A stretch of 34,828 nucleotides of DNA from Patescibacteria group bacterium (GCA_028718745.1 JAQULF010000010.1:1-34828); one strand, 5' to 3'. Positions 14,481 to 23,555 are shown, numbered from the stretch's first letter. Made by a program: numbers and translations. The notes: a model not told the origin generated them from the sequence alone.

Positions 14481-16583
14481 ATGGCAGACGCAGAACAAAA
14501 GTATCCATTAGACAAAGTTCGCAACTTCGGAACGATTGCTCACATTGACGCGGGCAAAACGACTGTAACCGAAGGCATTCTTTATATTACCGGAAAAAAG
14601 CACAAAATCGGCGCGGTGCATGAAGGCGAAGCGACGATGGACTGGATGGAACAGGAAAGAGAACGCGGTATTACAATTACTTCAGCGGCAACCACCGCTT
14701 TTTGGCATGATTGCCGTCTCAACATTATCGACACACCGGGCCATGTGGACTTCACCGTTGAAGTGGAAAGATCACTTCGCGTTTTGGATGGCGCCGCAGT
14801 CATATTCGACGGAAAAATGGGAGTAGAACCGCAGTCTGAAACTGTTTGGAGACAGGCGGATAAATATAAAGTGCCTCGAATTTGTTTCATTAATAAAATC
14901 AATCAAACCGGCGGAGATTTTTATAAATCTTTGGAGAGCATTAATAAAAGATTAAGAAAAAACGCTTTGCCGATTCAGTTGCCGGTCGGTTTTGAAAAAG
15001 ATATTTGTGGCGTAGTTGATTTGGTAAAAATGAAGGCTTTGACCTACAAAGAATTCAATGACAAGGCTTTGGTTGAAGGAGAAATTCCAGCGGATATGCT
15101 GGAAAAAGCCAAAGAATATCGCTCCAAATTAATTGAAAAAGTGGTTGAATACGATGAAAAATTAATGGAAAAATATCTTGGCGGAACGGAACTAACCGAA
15201 GCGGAATTGATGAGCGCGATTCGTAAAGCGACTATTTCCGGAGAATTTTCACCGGTTATGGGTGGAGACGGTAGGGGAGTTATTGTAGAGACACTGCTTG
15301 ATGCCGTAGTGGCGTATTTGCCATCGCCGCTAGACAAGCCGCCGGTTGTGGGAACTCATCCAAAAACAGGCGAGGAAATCGAGAGAAAGGCCGATCCTAA
15401 CGAACCGTTTGCAGCACTGGCTTTTAAAATCGCAACCGACCCATTTGTCGGAAAGCTTTGCTTTTTCCGCGTTTATTCCGGAACTTTGAAAGCCGGTTCT
15501 TATGTTTATAATTCCACCAAAAATGAGAGAGAAAGAATCGGAAGAATTGTCAGAATGCACGCGGCGCAAAGAGAAGATGTTTCCGAGGTAACGGCCGGAG
15601 AAATAGCGGCGGCTGTAGGACTTCGCTCAACCTTTACGGGAGATACTTTATGCGATGAAGATAAGCCGATAATTTTGGAAAACATTGTTTTCCCAACGCC
15701 GGTTATTTCGGTGGCGATTGAACCAAAGACCAAGGCCGATCAGGAAAAATTGGGAATCGCATTATCGAAATTAGCCGAAGAAGATCCAACTTTCAAAATT
15801 AACAGCGACGAAGAAACGGCTGAAACCATCATTTCCGGTATGGGCGAGCTTCACTTGGAAATTCTAGTCGATCGCATGAAAAGAGAATTCAAAGTCGAAG
15901 CCAATGTCGGCAAACCGCAAGTGGCTTACAAAGAATCAATCAAGAAATTTACCGAGTGCGAAGGCAAATTTATTCGCCAATCCGGCGGCCGCGGACAATA
16001 CGGCCATGTGCTTTTGAAAATTGAACCGCTGGAACGGGGCAAAGGTTTTGAATTTGTCAACGCGATTGTCGGCGGGGCTATTCCAAAAGAATATATTAAT
16101 CCGATTGAAAAGGGTATCAAAGAGGCGATGGATCGCGGCGTTATTGCCGGCTATCCGGTTATTGATATTAAAGCGACCGTCTATGATGGATCATTCCATG
16201 AAGTGGATTCATCTGAAATGGCCTTCAAAATCGCGGCTTCCATGGCCTTTCAAGACGGAGTTAAGAAAGCCGATCCGGCAATACTCGAACCGGTAATGAA
16301 AGTGGAAGTTTTGGTTCCAGAAGATTTCTTGGGTGATGTAATGGGAGATTTAAATGCCAAAAGAGGCCAGATTTTAGAATCAGGAGATAAGGGCGAACTA
16401 AAATATGTTGACGCCTATGTACCGCTGGGAGAAATGTTTGGTTATACCACAAATTTGAGATCTATGTCGCAAGGCCGAGCTTCTGCAGTAATGGAATTTG
16501 ACCACTATGCCGAAGTGCCGAAGAATGTGGCAGAGACAATTATTGGGGTTCGCGCTAAAGCTAAGGCGGAGGGGAATAAATAG
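14481..16583 (+). CDS. fusA: Elongation factor G
   Basis: 700 residues, full length. GTPase motifs: AHIDAGKTT (about 20-28), ERGITIT (61-67), DTPGHVDF (84-91) and, at 138-141, NKIN in place of the usual NKMD. Domain II follows from about residue 300; domains III-V include GMGELHLEI, the domain-[16 protein letters not shown] segment and [20 protein letters not shown] near the C-terminus. EF-G drives tRNA-mRNA translocation with GTP. The Asn141 codon is AAT at 14901-14903. Otherwise conserved and apparently the operon's main copy; no tuf gene follows in this window. No Shine-Dalgarno is obvious (AGAAAG precedes the start). Confidence 0.97.
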   Translation: MADAEQKYPLDKVRNFGTIAHIDAGKTTVTEGILYITGKKHKIGAVHEGEATMDWMEQERERGITITSAATTAFWHDCRLNIIDTPGHVDFTVEVERSLRVLDGAAVIFDGKMGVEPQSETVWRQADKYKVPRICFINKINQTGGDFYKSLESINKRLRKNALPIQLPVGFEKDICGVVDLVKMKALTYKEFNDKALVEGEIPADMLEKAKEYRSKLIEKVVEYDEKLMEKYLGGTELTEAELMSAIRKATISGEFSPVMGGDGRGVIVETLLDAVVAYLPSPLDKPPVVGTHPKTGEEIERKADPNEPFAALAFKIATDPFVGKLCFFRVYSGTLKAGSYVYNSTKNERERIGRIVRMHAAQREDVSEVTAGEIAAAVGLRSTFTGDTLCDEDKPIILENIVFPTPVISVAIEPKTKADQEKLGIALSKLAEEDPTFKINSDEETAETIISGMGELHLEILVDRMKREFKVEANVGKPQVAYKESIKKFTECEGKFIRQSGGRGQYGHVLLKIEPLERGKGFEFVNAIVGGAIPKEYINPIEKGIKEAMDRGVIAGYPVIDIKATVYDGSFHEVDSSEMAFKIAASMAFQDGVKKADPAILEPVMKVEVLVPEDFLGDVMGDLNAKRGQILESGDKGELKYVDAYVPLGEMFGYTTNLRSMSQGRASAVMEFDHYAEVPKNVAETIIGVRAKAKAEGNK

Positions 16584-16637
16584 AGAGGGATGCTTGGGAC
16601 TTTTGGGAATATTAGGATTGTTGGGATGAATTTTGTA

Positions 16638-16661
16638 GGGGCGCGGTTTCCGCGCCCTTTT
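16638..16661 (+). terminator. Terminator after fusA
   Basis: GGGCGCGG-TTT-CCGCGCCC is a perfect 8-bp stem followed by TTTT. With the preceding GTAGG it also resembles a widespread palindromic intergenic repeat (GTAGGGGCG type), so a repeat may have been recruited as terminator. Confidence 0.75.
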
Positions 16662-16673
16662 GAATTTGCCAAA

Positions 16674-16701
16674 GAAAAAACCGTCATATCTCTATGGCGG
16701 T
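16674..16701 (-). terminator. Terminator of the minus-strand small-gene operon
   Basis: On the minus strand ACCGCCATA-GAGA-TATGACGGT (one C-A mismatch) is followed by a run of six T. It lies about 40 bases after the stop of the gene at 16741 and converges on the fusA terminator. Confidence 0.7.
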
Positions 16702-16740
16702 CTTTGTTCCGAATCACAGATGAAAGGTGCGGAGAGGGTG

Positions 16741-17154
16741 TTACGGTTGGGATGCCTTGGAGGCCTTACTTATTTTGTCTTGAATCTCGCCTTGTTGTCT
16801 GATCAAGTCGGCGGTTTCGCCCCACGAATGGCTCATGGCTTTGCCGATCTCAATCATTTTGGCACGGTATACCTCATACTCCTGAAGGTTATTCTTCTCG
16901 GCGCGAAAATCGTTGCTTGTATCGGAAAAGCTTTTCGCCATCTCGCGAAGAGCAACACGATCTTCGTCAAGCGATGTCGCCATCTCTTTGACAGAATCGG
17001 CAATCTCGCCATGGGGTTGGTCCTGAATCTCGGTCAGCGAGGTTGTTGCTGCATGAGTTGTTGGGCCGGTTCCCTTAATGTAGCAGTTGGCCGAAAAAAA
17101 CATCGATACGGCCAGTAAAAGCAACAGCAGAATACTTTCTCGAATCTTATTCAT
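16741..17154 (-). CDS. Small exported helical protein of unknown function
   Basis: 137 residues. An N-terminal hydrophobic stretch (residues 8-22, ILLLLLLAVSMFF) preceded by Lys and Arg looks like a signal peptide or anchor. The SANC site at about 21-24 is a poor lipobox, so lipidation is unlikely but possible. The rest is charged and helical (DSVKEMATSLDEDRVALREM, KNNLQEYEVYRAKMIEIGKA), consistent with a coiled coil. No family recognised. GGAGGTGA lies upstream of the ATG within a leader nearly identical to that of the next minus-strand gene (17214-17447); the two form an operon with one promoter and one terminator. Confidence 0.72.
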   Translation of the reverse strand: MNKIRESILLLLLLAVSMFFSANCYIKGTGPTTHAATTSLTEIQDQPHGEIADSVKEMATSLDEDRVALREMAKSFSDTSNDFRAEKNNLQEYEVYRAKMIEIGKAMSHSWGETADLIRQQGEIQDKISKASKASQP

Positions 17155-17161
17155 CCTTTTT

Positions 17162-17182
17162 CACCTCCGGCATTGGCCGTAG
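17162..17182 (-). promoter_or_regulatory. Duplicated Shine-Dalgarno leader, copy 1
   Basis: On the minus strand CTACGGCCAATGCCGGAGGTG, containing the ribosome binding site GGAGGTG preceded by a small hairpin-forming GGC/GCC pair. It differs from the copy at 17453-17472 by a single inserted C. Confidence 0.7.
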
Positions 17183-17190
17183 TTTGTTTG

Positions 17191-17207
17191 CGAAGGTCAG
17201 ACCTTCG
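17191..17207. repeat. Short perfect hairpin between the two minus-strand genes
   Basis: CGAAGGT-CAG-ACCTTCG, 7-bp arms with a 3-base loop and no T-run, so it is unlikely to terminate. It may stabilise or process the two-gene transcript. Confidence 0.45.
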
Positions 17208-17213
17208 TAGTTG

Positions 17214-17447
17214 TTAAGTCTTCTTGTAGCGTATGCCATTGTCGTGCCACTGGTCACACTTGGCGACCGGCTTCTCTCCTTTTATTCTTAGGATTGTGAA
17301 GGTGGGCCACTTTATAGATATACACCGGCGTCTCTTTCCTCCCTTGATGGGATAAATCTGCTGGCATATGCAGGTATTGCAGAGCTCCTGACATCCCTTT
17401 CCATTGCCCAACAATATTAGGTTGAACCGGCTAGTTTTTTTGTTCAT
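17214..17447 (-). CDS. Small cysteine-rich basic protein of unknown function
   Basis: 77 residues from MNKKTSRFNLILLGNGKG. The longer in-frame start at 17531 is rejected because it lies upstream of the predicted transcript start (about 17525) and GGAGGTGA sits just before 17447. A cluster C-x3-C-x2-C-x-C (GCQELCNTCIC) plus later Cys residues could bind a metal, and the protein is rich in Lys/Arg. No family recognised. It is the first gene after the strong promoter at 17532-17560, upstream of the exported helical protein. Confidence 0.62.
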   Translation of the reverse strand: MNKKTSRFNLILLGNGKGCQELCNTCICQQIYPIKGGKRRRCISIKWPTFTILRIKGEKPVAKCDQWHDNGIRYKKT

Positions 17448-17452
17448 CACTT

Positions 17453-17472
17453 CACCTCCGGCATTGCCGTAG
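17453..17472 (-). promoter_or_regulatory. Duplicated Shine-Dalgarno leader, copy 2
   Basis: On the minus strand CTACGGCAATGCCGGAGGTG; CGGC-AAT-GCCG can form a 4-bp hairpin that abuts GGAGGTG. Shared with the leader at 17162-17182, which suggests duplication of a translation-initiation cassette. Confidence 0.7.
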
Positions 17473-17531
17473 AATTTTGAATTCCAAAGGGAACCTTTTG
17501 GAGCATTTGAATTGACAATGTACCTAAACAC

Positions 17532-17560
17532 AATATACCAAAAAACAGCTTGGTTGTCAA
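17532..17560 (-). promoter_or_regulatory. Strong promoter of the minus-strand small-gene operon
   Basis: On the minus strand TTGACA (17555-17560), exactly 17 bases, TATATT (17532-17537). Transcription should begin near 17525, with a leader of about 78 bases before the ATG at 17447. Confidence 0.8.
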
Positions 17561-17598
17561 TAATTTTTGGTAGGGGGTGTATAGTATATGATTCATTA

Positions 17599-17624
17599 TA
17601 GAGACGAACGGCCGTTCGTCTCTA
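17599..17624. repeat. Perfect 26-base palindrome
   Basis: TAGAGACGAACGG followed by its exact reverse complement. It lies between the divergent small-gene operon and the flippase gene. The GTAGNGNCGA...TCGNCNCTAC form resembles palindromic intergenic repeats seen in many bacteria. It could act as a cruciform or a bidirectional insulator; no T-run follows. Confidence 0.75.
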
Positions 17625-17658
17625 CGAATTTCACATTTCTTTTCTCTTGGCTTTTTGC

Positions 17659-17664
17659 TAAAAT
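17659..17664 (+). promoter_or_regulatory. Candidate -10 box implying a leaderless flippase mRNA
   Basis: TAAAAT with an upstream TGC (extended -10) lies so close to the ATG at 17671 that transcription would begin at or next to the start codon. No clear -35 box. Weak evidence. Confidence 0.3.
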
Positions 17665-17670
17665 AAAACC

Positions 17671-18939
17671 ATGTTTGCCAAAAGATACTTCAATTATTTC
17701 AGCCAAAATCAACTCCTCAAGGGGAGCTTTCTTCTGTTCATTGGATCATTTGTTGCGGGTGTCTTAAACTATGTTTTTAATACATTGGTAAGTCGGATGT
17801 TGGGACCGGAAGGTTATGGATCATTCTCATCTCTAATCTCTTTAACTTACATTATAGGTGTTCCGGCAGGGACATTAGCGGTGGTGGTTGCCAAGCAGGT
17901 TGCCGGTTATCGGGCTAAAAACGAGATTGGTGCAGAGAAAGGATTTATAGGCTATATCTTAAAGAAAGCAATTTTGATTGGCTTCTTGATCTTCTTGGCT
18001 TTTTTGGCTCTTTCGCCAATTGCTAAAGAATTTTTTAAAATAAATACAATTTGGCCATTGGTTGTCTTGGCCTTAGACTTCTTTGTTGTTTTCGTTTTTT
18101 CCGTCCCTTTGGGGAGCTTGAGAGGACGGGAAAAGTTCCTTGATCTTTCATGGACGGGGATATTGGGTGTTATCTTTAAGATTATGGCCGTATTTTTGCT
18201 GGTTAATTTTGGACTTAGCGTTGTTAGCGCCATCGCCTCAATACTTATTGCCGACACCTTGTTTATGGGCATTTTATTCTTTATGGCCAGAATAAAAGAG
18301 ACAGCAGATCCGGTTCATGTGGAGAATTTAAAACTAACTTCTTTCGCGATTCCCGTTTTTTTCGCCTCGCTTTGCATCGCCGCGCTTTATAATGTGGATG
18401 TGATTTTGGCAAAACACTTTTTAGCTAGCACGGAAGCTGGTTATTATGCGGTTTTATCGCTGTTGGGCAAAATTATTTTCTTTGGCACTTCGGCTATCGG
18501 CGTTGTTATTTTCCCAATTACCGCCAAAAACCATGAATTGGGACTATCCAATAAGCGTATTTTAAAACTTTCAATTCTTTTGACCCTAATTGGTTCAGGG
18601 CTGGTTACCCTGGTTTATTTTCTATTTCCCGATCTTATTGTTCACTTGCTGTTTGGCGACTCTTATCTTCCCATAACCCCTTATGTCGGGTTAATGGGTA
18701 TTATCTTCATCTTTTACTCACTAATCAATCTTCTGGTCTCCTACGCCCTTTCCTGCAATAAAATCGGCATCACTTACATCTTAATTTTTGGAACAGCGCT
18801 AGAGATATTTTTGCTTTCAATGTTTCATGGTAGTATTGGCAATATAATTTATGATATGATACTGGTAATGGGAATTATTTTGGGAGGGCTATCCATATTT
18901 TTAATGTATGAAAAGAAATGCAAAACCTCCGCAAACTAA
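17671..18939 (+). CDS. Wzx-like oligosaccharide flippase
   Basis: 422 residues, an integral membrane protein with about 12 predicted segments, starting with GSFLLFIGSFVAGVLNYVFNTLVSRMLGPEGYGSF, the typical opening of the polysaccharide-biosynthesis/MVF superfamily. The conserved LVSRMLGPEGYG loop and paired helices fit a Wzx or MurJ-type transporter that flips undecaprenyl-linked oligosaccharide across the membrane. Position at the head of a glycosyltransferase cluster favours glycan export over lipid II. It overlaps the next gene by 22 bases. Specific substrate unknown. Confidence 0.88.
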   Translation: MFAKRYFNYFSQNQLLKGSFLLFIGSFVAGVLNYVFNTLVSRMLGPEGYGSFSSLISLTYIIGVPAGTLAVVVAKQVAGYRAKNEIGAEKGFIGYILKKAILIGFLIFLAFLALSPIAKEFFKINTIWPLVVLALDFFVVFVFSVPLGSLRGREKFLDLSWTGILGVIFKIMAVFLLVNFGLSVVSAIASILIADTLFMGILFFMARIKETADPVHVENLKLTSFAIPVFFASLCIAALYNVDVILAKHFLASTEAGYYAVLSLLGKIIFFGTSAIGVVIFPITAKNHELGLSNKRILKLSILLTLIGSGLVTLVYFLFPDLIVHLLFGDSYLPITPYVGLMGIIFIFYSLINLLVSYALSCNKIGITYILIFGTALEIFLLSMFHGSIGNIIYDMILVMGIILGGLSIFLMYEKKCKTSAN

Positions 18940-19886
18940 TTTCAATTGTTATTCCCGTTTTCAATGAAGAAGGGAATATCCCATTGCTTTACGCGGAACT
19001 TAGAGGTGTTCTAAATTCTTTGTGGAATAAATATGATTGTGAAGTAATTTTTATTAATGATGGCAGCAGCGACGCAAGCGCTTTGGCAATAAAAAATATT
19101 ACGAATCAAAATAAAAAGGTAAAATATATTGAATTTTCCCGTAATTTTGGCAAAGAAATAGCAACAACCGCGGGCTTGCATTTTGCAAAAGGGGATGCGG
19201 TAATAATGTTGGACGCTGATCTGCAGCATCCTCCGCGGTTAATTTCGCAATTTATTGAAAAATGGGAAGAGGGGAACGAGATAGTTATTGGGGTTAGAAA
19301 TTCCGTTCGCAGCCAGTGGTTAAAAAAATTTGGTTCCGCATTATTTTATAAAATAATGAATCTGATTGGCGATGATACAAAAATAATGCCTTTTGCAACC
19401 GATTTTTCTCTGCTTGATCGCAAGGTGGTAAATGAGTTTAATCGGTTCAGCGAAAGGAATCGCATGACGAGGGGGTTAATCAACTGGTTGGGATTTCGCA
19501 GAGATTTCATTTACTTTGACGCGCCGGAAAGAGCGGGCGGGGGAGCCGGATATAGCAATTTAAAACTGATAAAATTAGCCTTAAGCAGTTTTATTTCGCA
19601 TAGCCTTTTTCCTTTAAAATTTGCCGGATACCTAGGGGTTTTAATTACCTTGATTTCCGGAATCATCGGATTCGCAATTTTGATCGGAAAATATTTTTTA
19701 CATAACGCGTTTTTTTCCTCATTTACCAATTCCGCGCAATTAGCGATTTTAATTATATTTTTAGTCGGCTTGATTCTAAGCTGTCTTGGAATAATTGCCC
19801 TATATATCGGCAATATTCATAGTGAAGTATTAAACAGGCCGATGTTCGTAGTGAGAGAGAAGGAGAATATAGATGGAAATTTTTAA
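18918..19886 (+). CDS. Polyprenyl-phosphate glycosyltransferase (GT2, DPM1/ArnC-like)
   Basis: 322 residues. The GT-A domain has ISIVIPVFNEEGNIPLL at the start, INDGSSD and the donor/metal motif LDADLQHPP near residue 97-105. Two C-terminal membrane segments (about 235-255 and 272-300) are those of the DPM1/ArnC/GtrB family. Such enzymes transfer a sugar from a nucleotide donor to polyprenyl phosphate, making lipid-linked sugars used by GT-C enzymes; two GT-C candidates lie later in this cluster. It overlaps its neighbours by 22 and 14 bases. Confidence 0.9.
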   Translation: MQNLRKLISIVIPVFNEEGNIPLLYAELRGVLNSLWNKYDCEVIFINDGSSDASALAIKNITNQNKKVKYIEFSRNFGKEIATTAGLHFAKGDAVIMLDADLQHPPRLISQFIEKWEEGNEIVIGVRNSVRSQWLKKFGSALFYKIMNLIGDDTKIMPFATDFSLLDRKVVNEFNRFSERNRMTRGLINWLGFRRDFIYFDAPERAGGGAGYSNLKLIKLALSSFISHSLFPLKFAGYLGVLITLISGIIGFAILIGKYFLHNAFFSSFTNSAQLAILIIFLVGLILSCLGIIALYIGNIHSEVLNRPMFVVREKENIDGNF

Positions 19887-20706
19887 ACTCAAAGACGATC
19901 CAAAGATTTCAGTTCTAATGCCTGCATATAATGCCGAAAAATATATTGGCGAGGCAATCGAAAGTATTTTAAATCAAACTTTTACCAATTTTGAATTTAT
20001 TATTATTGATGATTGTTCCACTGATAAAACATGGGATATTATTCAGGAATATGTAAAAAAAAATAATAAAATCAGATCCTTTAAAAATGAAAAAAACCTA
20101 GGTATAGCCGGGAGCAGAAACAAGCTCCTTGGTTTAGCTGGGGGCAAATACATTGTCTGGCAAGACGCAGACGACATTAGTATGCTCGACAGACTAAAGC
20201 ATCAGTTTGAATTTATGGAGGCAAACAAGGATGTTGGAATTTGCGGGGGTTGGTTGCAGTTTTTTAGCGACAAAAAAGAAGGAAGCATTCGAAAGTATAA
20301 ACAAAATGATAAAGATATTAGAAGAACAATTTTTCGATATTCACCGGTTGCGCAACCCGGGGCGATATTAAGAAAAGAAGCAGTCGAATTTGCTGGTTTA
20401 TATGATCTCAATTATCCGCCGGCAGAAGATTTGGATATGTCTTTTAGAATAGGAAAAAAATATAAATTTGCTAACTTGCAAGAAGTTGTTGTTAAATACA
20501 GGGAGAATGATGGTAGCGCGACCTTTACGAAGCTAAGAACAATTGAGCTGAAAACTATCAGTATTCGGTTGAGATATTCCGACGGTATTTTTTATAAAAT
20601 GTCCAAAGCGGATCACCTATATAATATTGCTCAATATATTTCGATTTTTTTACCCCTAGGACGGGCAAAGATTTTCCTATTTAATTTATTAAGAAATTCA
20701 AGGTAA
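19873..20706 (+). CDS. Family 2 glycosyltransferase
   Basis: 277 residues. GT-A hallmarks: ISVLMPAYNAEKYIGEAIESI, IIDDCSTD, and the acidic donor motif VWQDADDISMLDRL, with AEDLDMSFRI later as the likely catalytic region. No membrane segment is clear, so it should act at the inner face of the membrane, adding a sugar to the lipid-linked glycan. Its ATG lies within the 3' end of the previous gene and its stop touches the next start. Sugar specificity cannot be read. Confidence 0.9.
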   Translation: MEIFKLKDDPKISVLMPAYNAEKYIGEAIESILNQTFTNFEFIIIDDCSTDKTWDIIQEYVKKNNKIRSFKNEKNLGIAGSRNKLLGLAGGKYIVWQDADDISMLDRLKHQFEFMEANKDVGICGGWLQFFSDKKEGSIRKYKQNDKDIRRTIFRYSPVAQPGAILRKEAVEFAGLYDLNYPPAEDLDMSFRIGKKYKFANLQEVVVKYRENDGSATFTKLRTIELKTISIRLRYSDGIFYKMSKADHLYNIAQYISIFLPLGRAKIFLFNLLRNSR

Positions 20707-21761
20707 TGAAGATCGCTTATCACATGCCCAATCCCGACTCTCTTAATGCTTATAGAACTATCTATAATGGTTTCAAAAATGCATTTTTTGATCTGGGTCA
20801 CGAATTCTCCACATTTACCGCCAACGATAATTTAGCTGACTTTTTAGAAAAGAATAAGCCCGACATATTTTTTACGGCTACTCACTTTTACTATAAAAAG
20901 TTTTTGGATTTTGATCTTTTGAAAAAATATCGGGATTTAGGCATGAAGGTTTTTGTAAAAATCGACTTCTGGGACTCACCAATGAACAAAGGTCGAATAA
21001 ATGAAGCTAAAAGTCTGAAAGACGATATAGACACGGTTAAGTTAATAAAAAAAGAATTGTATGGCGATATTTTTTATCATGTAGTTGAGCAGGGAGACGG
21101 GAGAATGAAGGGGTTTGAAGCAGAAACCGGATATAAATACCACACGATACCACTTGCGGCTGACAAAATAGTTTTAAAAGATATTTTTGAGGAAAGATTT
21201 AAGGTAGACATATCTTTTATAGGCACTTACTTGCCGCAAAAGAAAGATTTTTTTAACAGTTATCTTTTTCCTCTCAAAAATAGATATAACACCAGAATAT
21301 ATGGTCAAGATTGGAGCTTTGGGGATAGATTTATTGGACTTGTCCAAAAGATTGGCCAATTCTTTAATATCCCAATCGTTAAGTCCTTAAGAAAACCAAA
21401 GTTGCAATTGGAAGACGAAGGTAAAATATATAAGTCTTCATTGGTGTCGGTAAACATTCACGAAGATTATCAGAGAAAATTCGGCGGAGATTGCAATGAA
21501 AGAACTTTCAAAATTCCTCTTTGCGGTGGGTTTGAAATAGTGGACGGCGTAGCATGCATTGGAAAATATTTTAAAGAAGGCGAAGAAATTATAATTGCAA
21601 AAGATGAAAAAGATTGGTTTGAAAAAATCGATTATTATATTAAAAATCCAGAGAAAAGATTACCAATTATTGAGGCAGGTAAGAAGAGGGTTTTAGCGGA
21701 GCATACTTATCATAATCGAGTAGAACAAATTATGGGGATATATAATTCAATAAAAAAGTAA
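20706..21761 (+). CDS. CgeB-like glycosyltransferase
   Basis: 351 residues in the style of the CgeB/Glyco_trans_1_2 (GT-B) group: an N-terminal Rossmann-like half (KIAYHMPNPDSLNAYRTIYNGF, then DIFFTATHFYY), VDISFIGTYLPQKKDF between the domains, and a C-terminal nucleotide-sugar half with SSLVSVNIHED, GGDCNERTFKIPLCGGFEI and EGEEIIIAKDEKDW. CgeB itself modifies Bacillus spore coats; relatives sit in surface glycan clusters. It starts on the last base of the previous stop. The family call is reasonably firm; the reaction is inferred. Confidence 0.8.
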   Translation: MKIAYHMPNPDSLNAYRTIYNGFKNAFFDLGHEFSTFTANDNLADFLEKNKPDIFFTATHFYYKKFLDFDLLKKYRDLGMKVFVKIDFWDSPMNKGRINEAKSLKDDIDTVKLIKKELYGDIFYHVVEQGDGRMKGFEAETGYKYHTIPLAADKIVLKDIFEERFKVDISFIGTYLPQKKDFFNSYLFPLKNRYNTRIYGQDWSFGDRFIGLVQKIGQFFNIPIVKSLRKPKLQLEDEGKIYKSSLVSVNIHEDYQRKFGGDCNERTFKIPLCGGFEIVDGVACIGKYFKEGEEIIIAKDEKDWFEKIDYYIKNPEKRLPIIEAGKKRVLAEHTYHNRVEQIMGIYNSIKK

Positions 21762-21763
21762 AT

Positions 21764-22363
21764 ATGGATAAAAAAATACTTAACATCGGATGTGGCACAA
21801 CCAGGATCCCTGACAGCATAGGAGTCGACAGAACTTTTATAGATGGATTTGTTGATGTTGTTCACGATTTAAACATGGTGCCTTATCCGTTTGAAAATTC
21901 CAGTATTGACGAAATCCATATGTACCATGTTTTAGAGCATCTAGACGAGCCTATAAAAAAAATCGAGGAGATGCACAGAATATTGAAAGCGGGAGGGATT
22001 TTATACATAAGAGTTCCTCATTTTTCTTCGATGGGAGCATTTACGGATTTGACTCACATCAGGCCTTTTGGCTATTCCAGCTTTGATATTTTCAATAATA
22101 GTGATTATAAGCATTATTATGCAAATGTAAATTTTAAAATTGTTCATAAAGAAATAAAATATTTTGGGCTATATCCGAACGGGGGGATTTATGAAAAATA
22201 CATACATAGAAATAGATGTAATATTTTTTTAAGACCCATAATTAGAACTATTAATTTTTTTATAAAAGTATCCCCAACTTTTTTCGAAAGAATCTGGTGT
22301 TATTGGGTTGGCGGAGCAATGGAAATAGTTATAAACTTCAAAAAAGAAGAAGATGGACAATAA
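21764..22363 (+). CDS. Small class I SAM-dependent methyltransferase
   Basis: 199 residues. KILNIGCGTTRIPDSIGVDRT is the SAM-binding glycine loop with the acidic end of strand 2. PYPFENSSIDEIHMYHVLEHLDEP and LKAGGILYIRVPHFSS are the usual later motifs of the Methyltransf_11 group. The C-terminus is short and basic. In this context it probably methylates a sugar or glycan end, possibly as chain terminator. It starts two bases after the preceding stop and overlaps the next gene by 11. Confidence 0.85.
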   Translation: MDKKILNIGCGTTRIPDSIGVDRTFIDGFVDVVHDLNMVPYPFENSSIDEIHMYHVLEHLDEPIKKIEEMHRILKAGGILYIRVPHFSSMGAFTDLTHIRPFGYSSFDIFNNSDYKHYYANVNFKIVHKEIKYFGLYPNGGIYEKYIHRNRCNIFLRPIIRTINFFIKVSPTFFERIWCYWVGGAMEIVINFKKEEDGQ

Positions 22364-23555
22364 GAAAAACATTTATATATCCGCCATCTATACCAGTCCT
22401 CCTAATTCAATGGGTGGGAATACTAAAATATCGCTTGAATTAATCAATGCTCTTTGTGACGAATACCAATTCACCATATTCACAACTGAACCAGAAACAT
22501 TTAAAAAAAACATTAAGAACATAGATGTTATTAAAATCATCGAGGTTCCACTTCACTTCAGAAAATTTAGTCTTTTAACACACTATAAAGAAGTAAAAAC
22601 GGTCTTTAAATTTTTAAGAAAATATTTTTTGCAGAACGAAATTAAAGAAAGTGATTATTTTTATTCTACTTCTGATTTTGCGCCGGATGTATTGCCAATT
22701 TATTGGTTAAAAAAACAATATGATTTCAAGTGGATTGCTTCTTTATATCTTTTTATTCCCAATCCGATAGAAAACTTGGTAAAAAAATATGGTTTTCCGT
22801 TTTTAAAATATGTCGTCTATTTTTTTTACCAAAAATTTTTGTTTAAAAAGATCTTGAATGGAATGGATCTTTGTTTAATTACTAATGATATTGATAAAAA
22901 GAATTTCCCTAAAAAAAAGCAAGACAAAGTTTTAGCTATTTATGGTGGTGTAAATATTAATGAAATTGAGAAGGCGAGCGAGGATGTTGCGGATCAAATA
23001 TTTGATGCGGTTTTTTGCAGCCGGCTTCATCCGCAAAAAGGAGTTAGTTCACTTCTTGACATTTGGGCAATGGTTGCAAAAAAATTACCAGATGCAAGAT
23101 TGGCTATAATTGGCAACGGAGATGAGAGCTACGAAAAATTTTTAAAAGAAAAAGCTCTAAAATTAGGGCTGGAAAAAAACATCTCTTGGCTCGGGTATAT
23201 AAATGGAGTTGAAAAGTTTAAGATATATAATCAGAGCAAGGTTTTTTTACACGCAACAATTTATGATAACAATGGCATGGTTGCCGCCGAAGCGCTTTGC
23301 TCCGGACTTCCTGTTATAATGTATAATTTGAAGAGCTTTAGAGAACTATATACTGATGGATGTCTTAAGATTAAAGAGGGGAGAAAGCAAGAATTCGCCT
23401 ATAATATCTTAAGATTATTAACGGATAGTGATTTTTATAGTAAGATAAAACCGGACAAAAATATAATTGATCGATTGCGAGACAAGTGGAAATGGGAAAA
23501 TAAAGCGGAGGTATTTAAGAATTTTTTAAAACAAAATGAAGAAGCAATTACTTGA
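22353..23555 (+). CDS. Family 4 glycosyltransferase
   Basis: 400 residues with a GT-B layout: an N-terminal acceptor domain beginning YISAIYTSPPNSMGGNTKIS, a C-terminal donor domain with FCSRLHPQKGVSSLLDIW, LAIIGNGDES, and YDNNGMVAAEALCSGLPVI. The catalytic E-x7-E of GT4 reads D-x7-E here, a variant also seen in the other GT4 of this cluster. It probably transfers a sugar to the growing glycan on the cytoplasmic side. It overlaps both neighbours. Confidence 0.88.
   Translation: MDNKKNIYISAIYTSPPNSMGGNTKISLELINALCDEYQFTIFTTEPETFKKNIKNIDVIKIIEVPLHFRKFSLLTHYKEVKTVFKFLRKYFLQNEIKESDYFYSTSDFAPDVLPIYWLKKQYDFKWIASLYLFIPNPIENLVKKYGFPFLKYVVYFFYQKFLFKKILNGMDLCLITNDIDKKNFPKKKQDKVLAIYGGVNINEIEKASEDVADQIFDAVFCSRLHPQKGVSSLLDIWAMVAKKLPDARLAIIGNGDESYEKFLKEKALKLGLEKNISWLGYINGVEKFKIYNQSKVFLHATIYDNNGMVAAEALCSGLPVIMYNLKSFRELYTDGCLKIKEGRKQEFAYNILRLLTDSDFYSKIKPDKNIIDRLRDKWKWENKAEVFKNFLKQNEEAIT

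Noticed and set aside
16590-17118. Plus-strand ORFs over the minus-strand small-gene operon
   Set aside because: They cross two terminators and lie antisense to genes with promoter and ribosome binding sites.
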